DNA of 59,192 nt from CALOBA01 sp942491465. Lineage in GTDB: Bacteria; Pseudomonadota; Gammaproteobacteria; Chromatiales; Chromatiaceae. The notes beneath the pieces are model-generated. The model was given only the letters and a program-made list of their open reading frames with translations. It did no database searches and had not been told where the DNA came from. Location of the stretch: positions 1-59,192 of the forward strand of contig CALOBA010000009.1 of NCBI GenBank assembly GCA_942491465.1, written 5' to 3'. Numbering within the stretch: the stretch's first letter is position 1; every line of letters begins with the position of its first letter. Positions 11,127-19,800 of the stretch are shown in pieces. Both the position numbers and the translations under genes were made by a program.

Positions 11127-14100
11127 TCAGTCAGTTGGCCGGTCAGGCAGGAAGCGCCCCAGCAGGGCCAGCCTTTTCTTCCAGTACCTTTCTCCGGCAT
11201 CGAGGCGCTCGTGCAGCTTCAGCGGATCCCGCTCGTTGCGACGCGTCGCAGCAGCGATGGCGCTGACGGTCTCGGCAGATAATGCAAACGCGCTCAGGAC
11301 TCAGCAGCGGCAATGCGTCTGCACCATGGCCGGACCCCAAAGCCAGAAGCGGCGATCAACGCACCGCAGGAAGAGCCGAAAGGCCGCCCAACCGTCGACG
11401 TCCTGGGGTACCGTCATAAACCGTTCAAACCAGTCCTTTGCCCAGAGATTCCGGCGGGCAACCTGTGCCGCCGCCTCGGCGCGCGAGCCGAGCCAGGATT
11501 GCCCGCAGGCATCCTTCTCTTGAAGAAGTCGCGCCTCTGCGTCCTCGCCATCGAGGAGACCGAGCAGGAAGATACCGCGCGCCCGGTCGAACCGACGATC
11601 CGACTCCGACCAGTCATTGATCTGCCCATTCAAGCAATCGTTCGCACCGGCGAACTGCGCGACGAATGCCAGATCGAACAATTCCTCGTCCGTCACGCAC
11701 CCCTCGAACAGTTCGGCCCTGAGCGCAGCGACAGGGGCACTGGACGAAGCCTGGAACAGCACAAAGAGCAGGTTGTCGATCTCGGTCGCCCGGTCCACCA
11801 GGCGGAAGGGCGGATAGGATTGCAGGCGACGGAACAGCATGACGCCCTGTTCGGGCCAGACCCCGAGCAGCACTTCGCACAATGCCTCGAAGAAGCCGCG
11901 GCAAGCAGCGAGCAGGTCATTCGCGGCGGGTGTGTCTGCGCGCACCCGCGTGAGCCAACCCTCCACCAACGAGCGGTCAGCTTCAACAGCAACACCTAAT
12001 GCCGCGGTTTCGAACCGACGTGCGATCAGGCTGCAGCCCTGGCTGATCCTGTCGTCGATGAAACCGCCGATCGTTCGACGCAGCGCGTTGGACTGGCGAG
12101 TCAATTCCTCGGCGGATTCAAAGACGGGAGGCCAAGCGCTGTCGCTATCCCGACCGGGGTTGCCACCCCAGATGCTAGACATCGACATGAAAACGAACTT
12201 CCGCGCCGGTTCCCGACCCAGATCCCATCGGCATTCCAGTTCATCGAGATGGCACCAGTCGACCTCGACGATTGCCGACGCCGCCGCCGGAGGGATCTCA
12301 CCGATCACCCGCGCGCTTCGCTCCAGTTCGGCGTCGACGATCTGACTGAAGCGCGCGACCTCGGACGGGACCAGGCCACGGGCCTCCACGGCAAGGCCCA
12401 GAAATTCTGGGGCCACACGGTTCAGCACCAAGTCGAATGGGAGTGTCTTACCGAACCTGCAAACAAGCAGGCTCTTGGACGGGTCATGCTCGCAGGGATT
12501 TGCGGAGAGGAACTCATCGCCACCAGCAATGATCGCCTTGGCGCCTTGGTCATCGCCGAGCCGAATGAACAGGCGACGGCACGCGAACGCGAACCGAGCA
12601 CCGTCGTTTCGGCAGAGCCACAGCAGGGTACTGCGAAGGCGATCCGTCATTTCCAGCAACCCGGCGTTCAACCAGCTCAAGAGGTTGTAGCGAACGGTAT
12701 CGTCATCCGTGCTGCGCAATGCCTCGGCGATGCGATCCGCTTGTTCCGGTCCGATCGCGGCTGCCGGAGCTCCACGTACCCGGAGAGAAATTGCATTTGC
12801 CCCTTCTCTGAAGAATGAGGTCAAACTGTGTCTTCGGCGTCTGCTCCCGATAAAGCGCACTGAAACAAGTATGCTTTCTCGCAAAGCTGTCCTCGTCTTG
12901 AGCCGTCCGCTTCCAGAAGCATCGAGCGCCAGCTATCGAGGATGATCTGTCGTTCATCCGGTCCCATGACCATTTGGTGCTGAAACAGTCTAAAAGCGAG
13001 CAAGCGGCGCGCGTCGTGCCGCCGATCGATGAGGTCGCGTGCCAGCGATCTTTCCAGTTCCGCCATCCGCCGCGGTGCCGCCGCGCAAAGGGCAGGCTCG
13101 ATATCCCGCAAGCCGATATCGTCCGAGGTTTGGTCGTCGACATAGGTCGCAACTTGGCAGAGATCGAAATCGAACTCTGCCTGCTGCAACGCCTCGACGA
13201 ACGACGGAGGAAATACGGTTTGCGGATCGAGTGCTACCGACTGACTTAGGCGCAGCTTGGCACCCAAGGGGACGTCAGTCCGATCAAGACAGCGGATGCT
13301 GGTCTCCGCATCCCACTGCATATTCAACCGGCACGGGTCCGCCTCCCACAGCTCGCGCAGTGGGTGGCGATAGCGATATGGCTCCGCGACCTCCTCGCGG
13401 GCAGCCGCGGCGGTGGGCGTCGCCATCGCGGCGAGCAGCATGTCGGCGGTCTTGTGTGCGGTCTCGCCCCCCTGTGCGATGAGTTCTCTGGCGGCACTGA
13501 GCAGGGGGGCCTCGATGTCGTCCGGAGCGGTACGCAGGGTCCAATAGAGCAGTTCTGGTTGAGACGGCTGGCCCATGACCTGATCGGCGAGGATGCCGGT
13601 GACGATGCCGCGCAGGAACGGTATGCGATCCAGGTGGGAAATCACCGCGAGGGCAACCTGAGCCAGCCGCAGCAGCCCGGCATCGGGGGTGACCGTCAGC
13701 CGGTAGCCGAACAACTCCCTTGAACCCTCCGCGGTTTCGCCACCCAGTGCCTCGCGCACCTGCCGTCGCCCTTCTTCGAGCCGCGCTTCATCACTGCTGC
13801 CATCGCGCCCCGCGTGTCCATCCGGATGCACGAAGCCGAACCAGCGCTCAAAGCGAGTCACCAGTGCCTCATGCACGCTGCGCCTGCGGGCGTAACGGAG
13901 GAATCCCGCCATGAAGGCGTCCTGCGCCTCGGCGTTGTTGGTCGGCATGGCCCACAGGACCTCCGCCATCTCCAGGTAGGTCTCGGGCGAGAGTGGCAGA
14001 TAGGCGGGCAGGCGACGCCAATCCGCCTCGGCAATGTTGCGACCCTCTATCCAGGCCCGGAACAGCGCGAGGCGCACCGGCATCGCGAAACGGTCGTCGG

Positions 14101-14785
14101 CGTGATGCAAAGCATGGAGGAGCGCAAACCCACAGATCTCGACCTTGATGTCCATATCCGGCTGCGGCTCCATCGACCGGCGGATCGCCTCCTGAACCGC
14201 ACCATCCGTGCCGGTCTGCGCCGCCTGGCGTGCGGTTTCAGCCAACAGCAACCCGAGACCGAGTACAAGCCAGCGCCGATTGACAGTCCAACCGGCAGTG
14301 CCGGCCCGCTTCAGAATTCCGCCAGTCTCCAACTCCGTGAGCAGGTCTCGGCCATCCCCGAACCCACTTAGTTCATTCATCAAGTCCGGGCGTCGCACCG
14401 GTTGCCCGTGTCTCAGCCGCTCAACGAGGCCGCACAGGAATTCCTGAAAGTCCTCGTGGCTCATGAGCCCGGCAACATCGGACTGCCGCCGGGACCATTT
14501 GTCCCTTTGATCTTCATAGATCAGCCGCTCGATGGTGATTTCTGCGGCGTCGGCCATCTCACCGTGCAAGCGAGCCACCATGTCCAGATAGCGGGGTCGG
14601 CGCAGCAGGGGCAGCACTCGGTCGTCGATCTCGCCCAAGCTCAAGTCCCGCAGGCACAGGGCCTGATGTAATTCCTGATCGTCATAGGGCGTGAGGTCGA
14701 TCTCCTCGCAGGGCGGCAGTCGAGCGCCGAGGCGTTCGCGCCAGAACACCGTGCGCGAGGTCAAGACGACGGCAACGGCTCCCGC
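11127..14785 (-). pseudogene. STAND (NACHT-like) NTPase, truncated, frameshifted and stop-interrupted
   Basis: The remnant reads in three pieces. The first (14785 to 12821) opens inside a NACHT-type core: AVAVVLTSRTVFWRERLG is a sensor-like strand, followed by the IDLTPYDDQELHQAL segment. No P-loop exists upstream, where sequence switches to a copy of the TIR gene end. A shift of frame near 12825-12880 links to the second piece (12884 to 11301). An in-frame TGA at 11301-11303 then interrupts it; the same frame continues as VLSAFALSAETVSAIAAATR and on to a TGA at 11127-11129. The long C-terminal part is alpha-helical and repeat-like, as in sensor regions of STAND proteins. It sits between the TIR and AAA genes on the same strand. 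Confidence 0.75.
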
Positions 14786-14891
14786 ACCAGCGGGTCCGGG
14801 TCCCAGGTCTGGGCGAGGCCGGGGATGCCCTGGTCGAGCAGGGCGCAGATGGCCTCGCGGTCGGGGTAGTAGGCGGTGAGCAGCGGCTCGT
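14783..14891 (-). repeat. partial duplicate of the TIR gene 3' region
   Basis: These 109 bases match 15258-15366 almost exactly; both encode the run EPLLTxYYPDREAICALLDQ (x is A here, P in the TIR gene) and the following GIPGLAQTWDPDPLVR. The right boundary of the match falls where the STAND remnant begins, so it marks a recombination junction. Confidence 0.9.
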
Positions 14892-14892
14892 C

Positions 14893-15022
14893 ACCACCTC
14901 GCTCCCACGCTCCAGCGTGGGAGTGTCGTGGCACCGCTCCAGCGGTAAGTGGCGGCGGCGCTTTCGTTCCCGCCACGGGACGCTGGAGCGTCCGGACTTG
15001 CTCCCACGCTGGAGCGTGGGAG
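14893..15022. repeat. cluster of GCTCCCACGCTCCAGCGTGGGAG-type palindromes
   Basis: Palindromes with cores CACGCTCCAGCGTG and GGACGCTGGAGCGTCC follow each other between the duplicated TIR tail and the TIR gene. The unit is not seen elsewhere in this window. The remainder to 15154 shows no gene. Confidence 0.7.
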
Positions 15023-15154
15023 CCAGGCGAGTTGGGCCGGTCGGCGGAGACTGGCCAGTCAGCGGAGGCGGAATCGCCGAGCAGGTTGTGGCCTCCGGAA
15101 AAGCCCGGGTGCGTAGAAGCGATCCGGGCAGACGAGCCCAGGCGGTCTGTCGCA

Positions 15155-16708
15155 TCAGCAACACCCCAACAACCGCCGCGCTGCATCGACCAGAGCCGCA
15201 CAGCGCCAGGCATAGCGCCCGCCGCCGCGAGTCAGCAGATTATCCCAGTACAGCCGCCGCACCAGCGGGTCCGGGTCCCAGGTCTGGGCGAGGCCGGGGA
15301 TGCCCTGGTCGAGCAGGGCGCAGATGGCCTCGCGGTCGGGGTAGTAGGGGGTGAGCAGCGGCTCGTAGGGGCGGGTGTCGGCCAGGGCTGCGCGCCAGTC
15401 GCGGCCCAGGCCCTGGGCCAGCAGCGCCTGCTGGATCAGCCGCGGATGGCCGCCACCGGCCGCGGCGATGGCGGCCAGCGTGTCCGGGTCCGGCGGTTGG
15501 TCCGGGAACAGCTCTCGGTGCCAGTGGGCCAGGTCCTGGTCCGACGGGGCGTCGAGCATGACCACCTCGGCGCCGCGCAGCAGGGAGTGGATGGGGTTGG
15601 AGTAGATCTGCTCGGCCAGGTGGACGCCGCCGAGGATGGCGATGCGGGCCCGGCCGGCGTCGGCCAGCGCCCGCAGCTCGCCGGCCAGCGCGCGGCGGGC
15701 CTGGTCCGGGCCCTGGTCGAAGTCGCGCACCACCAGCGCCCAGTCTTGGTCGCCGAAGCGGGCCTCCAGGGCGTGGCGTAGTTGGCCGGCGGTGGTGATC
15801 TCCCCACGGGGTCCGGGTTCGCGATGCGTGTCGGCCTGGAGGCCGACACTCCCGGGCCGCCCGGGAGGGTCGACCTCCAGGGCGACAGGGCGCTCTGCGG
15901 AAGGCCCAAGGGTAGCCGGATCTGCGCATCGCTGCACCGGGATGGCGGTGGGCTCCAGCCCGGCCTGGCCGGCCAAGTGGGCGAAGTAGGTCGCGGCATC
16001 GCTGCCGGCGTCGTTCAGCGGCGCGAGCCGCACCACCCGGTCCGGCCCCAGCTCGCCGCCCAGCCCCTCGGCCAGCGCATCGGCGAGCCGCCCGAGGGGG
16101 TAGTGGGCCTGGGCGAGGATGGCGACCGGCTGGGGGCGGCGCAGCAGCAGCATGGCCTCGTCGAGGGCGCCGCGCTGGCTCGGGGCCACCGCTCGCTGGT
16201 CGGCAAGGTCCGGCGGCAGCAGCAGCGGGCCGTCGTGGCGTGGGTCCGGCCCCGGCGGCTCGCCGGCCAGGGCCTTGATGAGGGTGGCGAAGGCGCGGCG
16301 GTAGCCGGTCTCGTCGGTGATGCGGCTGAAGTCGATGGCGTGGTAGTTGCCGGCGAAGGGCAGCGCCGGCATGGGGCCGAGCAGCAGCGGCAGGATCGGA
16401 AACGGGCGCTCGGCGCCCGAACGGCGCTCGGCGCTGCGTCTGGACAGCATCCGGTTCCACTCGTTGCGTACCCACTCGGAGTCGACGCTGTCCGGTGTGG
16501 CCACCAGCAGCCCGGCGCCGGAGGCGCCGAGCGCCCGGTCGAGCTGGCCAGGGAAGTCGTCCCCGGGGATCAGCCCCCAGCGGTCCAGGAACACCGCAAG
16601 CCCCTGGGCGTCGAGATTGCGCGCCAGGGTCTCGACCCAGTCGAACCGGGCCGCCCGGTAGCTGATGAAGCAGTCGTAGGTGGGGTGTGGGGGTGGGCTG
16701 GGGCGCAT
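15155..16708 (-). CDS. TIR-domain protein with degenerate AAA-like domain
   Basis: The 517-residue protein opens with a TIR domain (YDCFISYRAARFDWVETLA at residues 11-29; later LLVATPDSVDSEWVRNEW). Glu83 in the WVRNE motif sits where NAD-cleaving TIR domains carry their catalytic glutamate. The region from about 200 to 510 follows the layout of the AAA ATPase at 10011-11075: a strand AILAQAHYPLG where a P-loop would be, WALVVRDFDQG as a Walker B-like strand, IAILGG as sensor, and a winged-helix-like tail. The P-loop lysine is absent, so ATP use is doubtful. A stretch of about 30 residues (about GPSAERPVALEV to HREPGPRG) is encoded by a dispersed palindromic repeat inserted in frame. The ATG at 16708 is the first of the frame. 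A role as effector of an antiphage system is inferred. Confidence 0.82.
   Translation of the reverse strand: MRPSPPPHPTYDCFISYRAARFDWVETLARNLDAQGLAVFLDRWGLIPGDDFPGQLDRALGASGAGLLVATPDSVDSEWVRNEWNRMLSRRSAERRSGAERPFPILPLLLGPMPALPFAGNYHAIDFSRITDETGYRRAFATLIKALAGEPPGPDPRHDGPLLLPPDLADQRAVAPSQRGALDEAMLLLRRPQPVAILAQAHYPLGRLADALAEGLGGELGPDRVVRLAPLNDAGSDAATYFAHLAGQAGLEPTAIPVQRCADPATLGPSAERPVALEVDPPGRPGSVGLQADTHREPGPRGEITTAGQLRHALEARFGDQDWALVVRDFDQGPDQARRALAGELRALADAGRARIAILGGVHLAEQIYSNPIHSLLRGAEVVMLDAPSDQDLAHWHRELFPDQPPDPDTLAAIAAAGGGHPRLIQQALLAQGLGRDWRAALADTRPYEPLLTPYYPDREAICALLDQGIPGLAQTWDPDPLVRRLYWDNLLTRGGGRYAWRCAALVDAARRLLGCC
15812..15915. repeat. dispersed palindromic repeat inside the TIR coding sequence
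   Basis: The palindrome GTCGGCCTGGAGGCCGAC and a second diverged half (GTCGACCTCCAGGGCGAC) sit inside the TIR gene, joined by CCCGGGCCGCCCGGG. It keeps the reading frame open and matches the intergenic copies at 1629 and 9871. Confidence 0.75.
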
Positions 16709-16889
16709 GTCCGGTGCTCCATCGTGGGCCAGCGGGGCTGGTTTCTGGCGGATTATCCCGCAAATCCCCTGCCGGCGCCTGGAGCGGACGACCGCAGGGT
16801 GTATTCACGTTTCCCGTCCCGATCGAGCTGGCGGTCGGCCGGCCGGATTAGCGATCGCGTAAACCGCCAATCAACGGGTTACGGACTCG

Positions 16890-16923
16890 CGTCGTCGGGT
16901 TACGCTGCGCTAACCCGACCTAC
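16890..16923. repeat. short REP-like palindrome
   Basis: GTCGGGTTACGCTGCGCTAA continuing CCCGAC forms a hairpin of a type common between genes in environmental proteobacteria. The 302-base stretch 16709-17010 between the TIR and Rpn genes holds nothing else I can recognise. Confidence 0.6.
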
Positions 16924-17010
16924 GGCTTCCTATCGCCGATGGCGGAAAGGCTCGGTCCAGCGCGGCGCCGGCGAGCCGCAGCCATGGGCTCGATCTGATG
17001 CGGCTCGCCG

Positions 17011-17865
17011 CTAGGTTCCATCGGCTCCGGTCGGGTCGCGACGCAGGGCGGCGACCTCCTCCCCGGCGATGCCGGTAATGGCGGCGATGGCGGCGTCGTC
17101 CAGCGCCGTGGTCCGGATCATATTGATGGCGACCTCGCGCAGGCCTTCCTCTCGGCCTTCCTCGCGCGCTTCGTTGAGCAAGGTCTGCTCGTCGAGCAAT
17201 GCCCGCTCGCGAACGAAGGCGAGTCGTTGCGCCTCTTCATCGGCGCTCAGCTGTTGGAGCTTGCCATATAGGGCCCGCACCGGGGCCTCGGTAATGTCGG
17301 ACATGATCTCCTCCTCTTGCCAGTGGCGAAAGAGCTTGATCCAGGCGGTGAGCGCCGACGGCAGGTTGCCGAGGCGATCGGCCTTGCGCAGCTCGACTAA
17401 GTTCAATTGCAGCTCGTCGCCGAGACGGACCTCGGGGCGTGCGGCATCGCGCAGCTCGAAGCACCACAACGGCTGATCGCGATGCTCGGGGGCCTGGAAC
17501 AGGTCGAAGTCGAGCAGATGGATGCCGATGGCCGGCTTGAGCATGCGATAGTCGTTGCCGACGACCAGCTGCGTGGTCAGCAGCCGGGCCAGGTAGAAGG
17601 TGCTGCGGGCGCTCATGGCGCGCAGACGGCGCACCTGCATCTCGATGTTGTAGCGGCGGCCCTCGGTATCGACGACCAGCAGGTCGAGGATGATGTATTT
17701 GCCGTGCAGCTCTTCTGCATTGATGGCCGGGTTCCTGACGCTGACCTGCTTGACCGGCGGCGAACGGTAGCGCACGGCATTGATCAGCGCCGCCAGCAGC
17801 TCCGGGGCATCGGCGAACAGGCGCTTGAAGACGTAGTCGTTTTTCGGGTCGAGCAGGGGTTGCAT
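17011..17865 (-). CDS. Rpn family recombination-promoting nuclease / PD-(D/E)XK putative transposase
   Basis: The 284-residue product begins PLLDPKNDYVFKRLFADAPE, the signature of the Rpn/PDDEXK_2 family. The nuclease core follows: ILDLLVVDTEGRRYNIEMQV supplies the D-(X)n-ExQ active-site pattern (residues about 59-78). The C-terminus is rich in Glu/Arg (EAREEGREEGLREVA), also typical. These proteins are DNA endonucleases linked to RecA-independent recombination and often vary in copy number. No terminal inverted repeats flank it, so it is not called an insertion sequence. Confidence 0.85.
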   Translation of the reverse strand: MQPLLDPKNDYVFKRLFADAPELLAALINAVRYRSPPVKQVSVRNPAINAEELHGKYIILDLLVVDTEGRRYNIEMQVRRLRAMSARSTFYLARLLTTQLVVGNDYRMLKPAIGIHLLDFDLFQAPEHRDQPLWCFELRDAARPEVRLGDELQLNLVELRKADRLGNLPSALTAWIKLFRHWQEEEIMSDITEAPVRALYGKLQQLSADEEAQRLAFVRERALLDEQTLLNEAREEGREEGLREVAINMIRTTALDDAAIAAITGIAGEEVAALRRDPTGADGT

Positions 17866-18140
17866 AGCCTGAGCTTACGACGTGGCCGTGGTGTCGACAA
17901 CCACCGGCTCTGCGGCGTGGAACCGATCAGGGCCGCCACGATGATCCACGCAGCGCGGAAAACGGCGTCGAGGGGCACGCGCCTTTGCTCGGAGACGAGC
18001 CAACCCGGATCGTTCATGAATCTCACGCGAAGGCGCGAAGGAAGGCAAACCCTTGGACAGATCTTTCGACGTGATGCGTCGTGCGCGACAAACAGGCTCG
18101 CCGGTCAAGGCTTGTCCGCAATATCCATGTCCTTCGCGTT

Positions 18141-18180
18141 CTTCGCGGCTTCGCGGCTTCGCGGCTTCGCGGCTTCGCGT
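18141..18180. repeat. 8-bp tandem repeat (CTTCGCGG)
   Basis: Four perfect CTTCGCGG units and a partial fifth lie upstream of guaB. They belong to a longer CGCGAAG-rich intergenic repeat; an inverted relative lies at 39403-39431. The gene-free stretch 17866-18294 must also hold the guaB promoter, but no clear -35/-10 pair was found. Confidence 0.75.
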
Positions 18181-18294
18181 GAAACATTCGGGCCAAGCGC
18201 ACGCGGATGTAACAACCCCGCGGTTTACCGCGCCGCGTCGGGCTCTTATGATGGAGGGTTTAACCTTCATGCATCCAGGCCGCCGGAGAGAACG

Positions 18295-19764
18295 ATGCTG
18301 CGCCTTACCCAGGAAGCCCTGACCTTCGACGACGTCCTGCTCGTCCCCGCCCACTCCACCGTCGTCCCAAGCGACGTCGATCTACGCACGCGGCTGACCC
18401 GCGACATTGAGCTGCGCATCCCGCTGGTGTCGGCGGCCATGGATACCGTGACCGAGGCCCGGCTGGCGATCACGCTGGCGCTGGAGGGCGGCATCGGCAT
18501 CGTACACAAGAATATGCCCATCGAGCGCCAGGCGCGCGAGGTGCTGGCGGTGAAGAAATACGAGAGCGGCATCATCCGCAACCCGATCACCGTCGGCCCC
18601 GAGACCAGCATCGGCGAGGTGATGGCGCTGACCCATGCCCACAACATCTCCGGGGTACCGGTCACCGACGGCAGCCGGCTCGCGGGCATCGTCACCGGCC
18701 GCGATCTGCGCTTCGAGACGCGGATGGACGCCCCGGTGTCGGCGATCATGACCCCGCGCGAGCGGCTGGTGACGGTGCTGGAGGGGGCCGATCGCAAGGA
18801 GGTGGTCACCCTGCTGCACAATCACCGCATCGAGAAGGTGCTGGTGGTCAACGATGCCTTCGAGCTGCGCGGCATGATCACCGTGAAGGACATCCAGAAG
18901 GCCAAGGACTTCCCGAAGGCGTCGCGGGACGATCACGGCCGGCTGCGGGTCGGCGCCGCGGTGGCGGTGGGCGCCGGTACCGACGAGCGGGTCACCGCGC
19001 TGGTGGAGGCCGGCGTCGACGTGCTGGTGGTGGACACCGCCCACGGCCACTCCCAGGGCGTGCTCGATCGCATCACCTGGATCAAGCAGCACTTCCCCGA
19101 CGTACAGGTCATCGGCGGCAACATCGCCACCGGGGCGGCGGCCAAGGCATTGGTGGCGGCCGGGGCGGACGCGGTCAAGGTCGGCATCGGGCCGGGCTCG
19201 ATCTGCACCACCCGCATCGTCGCCGGCGTCGGCGTGCCGCAGATCACTGCCGTCAGCAACGTCTGCGATGCCCTGCAGGGCACCGGGGTGCCGCTGATCG
19301 CCGACGGCGGGCTGCGCTATTCGGGCGATGTGGCCAAGGTCATCGCCGCCGGCGCCCACAGCGTCATGATCGGCGGGCTGTTCGCCGGCACCGATGAGTC
19401 CCCCGGCGAGGTCGAGATCTACCAGGGCCGCTCCTACAAGTCCTACCGCGGCATGGGCTCTCTGGGCGCCATGGGCGCCAAGGAAGGCTCCAGCGACCGC
19501 TACTTCCAGGAGGGCACCGACAAGTCGAAGCTGGTCCCGGAGGGCATCGAGGGCCGCGTGCCCTACAAGGGCAGCGTCATCAACGTCATCACCCAGCTCA
19601 TCGGCGGCCTGGCCTCGAGCATGGGCTACACCGGCTGCCGCACCGTCGAGGACATGCGCACGCGACCGGAGTTTGTCCGCGTCAGCGGCGCCGGTATGCG
19701 CGAGTCCCATGTCCACGACGTGCAGATCACCAAAGAGGCGCCGAACTACCGCATCGACAACTAG
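18295..19764 (+). CDS. guaB: inosine-5'-monophosphate dehydrogenase
   Basis: The 489-residue enzyme oxidises IMP to XMP with NAD+, the first committed step to GMP, in the cytosol. It starts MLRLTQEALTFDDVLLVPAH and carries two CBS domains (about residues 93-205, including NPITVGPETSIGEVMALTHA). The catalytic loop is GPGSICTTR with the nucleophilic Cys304. The IMP-binding GGLRYSGDVAKVIAAGA and the C-terminal EGRVPYKG flap are present. The frame is open far upstream, but the ATG at 18295 follows GGAGAG and matches the family start. guaA follows 36 bases later, the usual guaBA operon. Confidence 0.97.
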   Translation: MLRLTQEALTFDDVLLVPAHSTVVPSDVDLRTRLTRDIELRIPLVSAAMDTVTEARLAITLALEGGIGIVHKNMPIERQAREVLAVKKYESGIIRNPITVGPETSIGEVMALTHAHNISGVPVTDGSRLAGIVTGRDLRFETRMDAPVSAIMTPRERLVTVLEGADRKEVVTLLHNHRIEKVLVVNDAFELRGMITVKDIQKAKDFPKASRDDHGRLRVGAAVAVGAGTDERVTALVEAGVDVLVVDTAHGHSQGVLDRITWIKQHFPDVQVIGGNIATGAAAKALVAAGADAVKVGIGPGSICTTRIVAGVGVPQITAVSNVCDALQGTGVPLIADGGLRYSGDVAKVIAAGAHSVMIGGLFAGTDESPGEVEIYQGRSYKSYRGMGSLGAMGAKEGSSDRYFQEGTDKSKLVPEGIEGRVPYKGSVINVITQLIGGLASSMGYTGCRTVEDMRTRPEFVRVSGAGMRESHVHDVQITKEAPNYRIDN

Positions 19765-19800
19765 GTCGATGTCCCACCCAAGCCCGCCGAACAGCAGCCA

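Noticed and set aside
12703..13152. A separate small gene in a third frame of the STAND locus
   Set aside because: Its translation has no continuity with the family, whereas the two flanking frames do.
17011..17865. A complete insertion sequence
   Set aside because: The Rpn-type protein is intact, but no terminal inverted repeats or target duplication were found around it.
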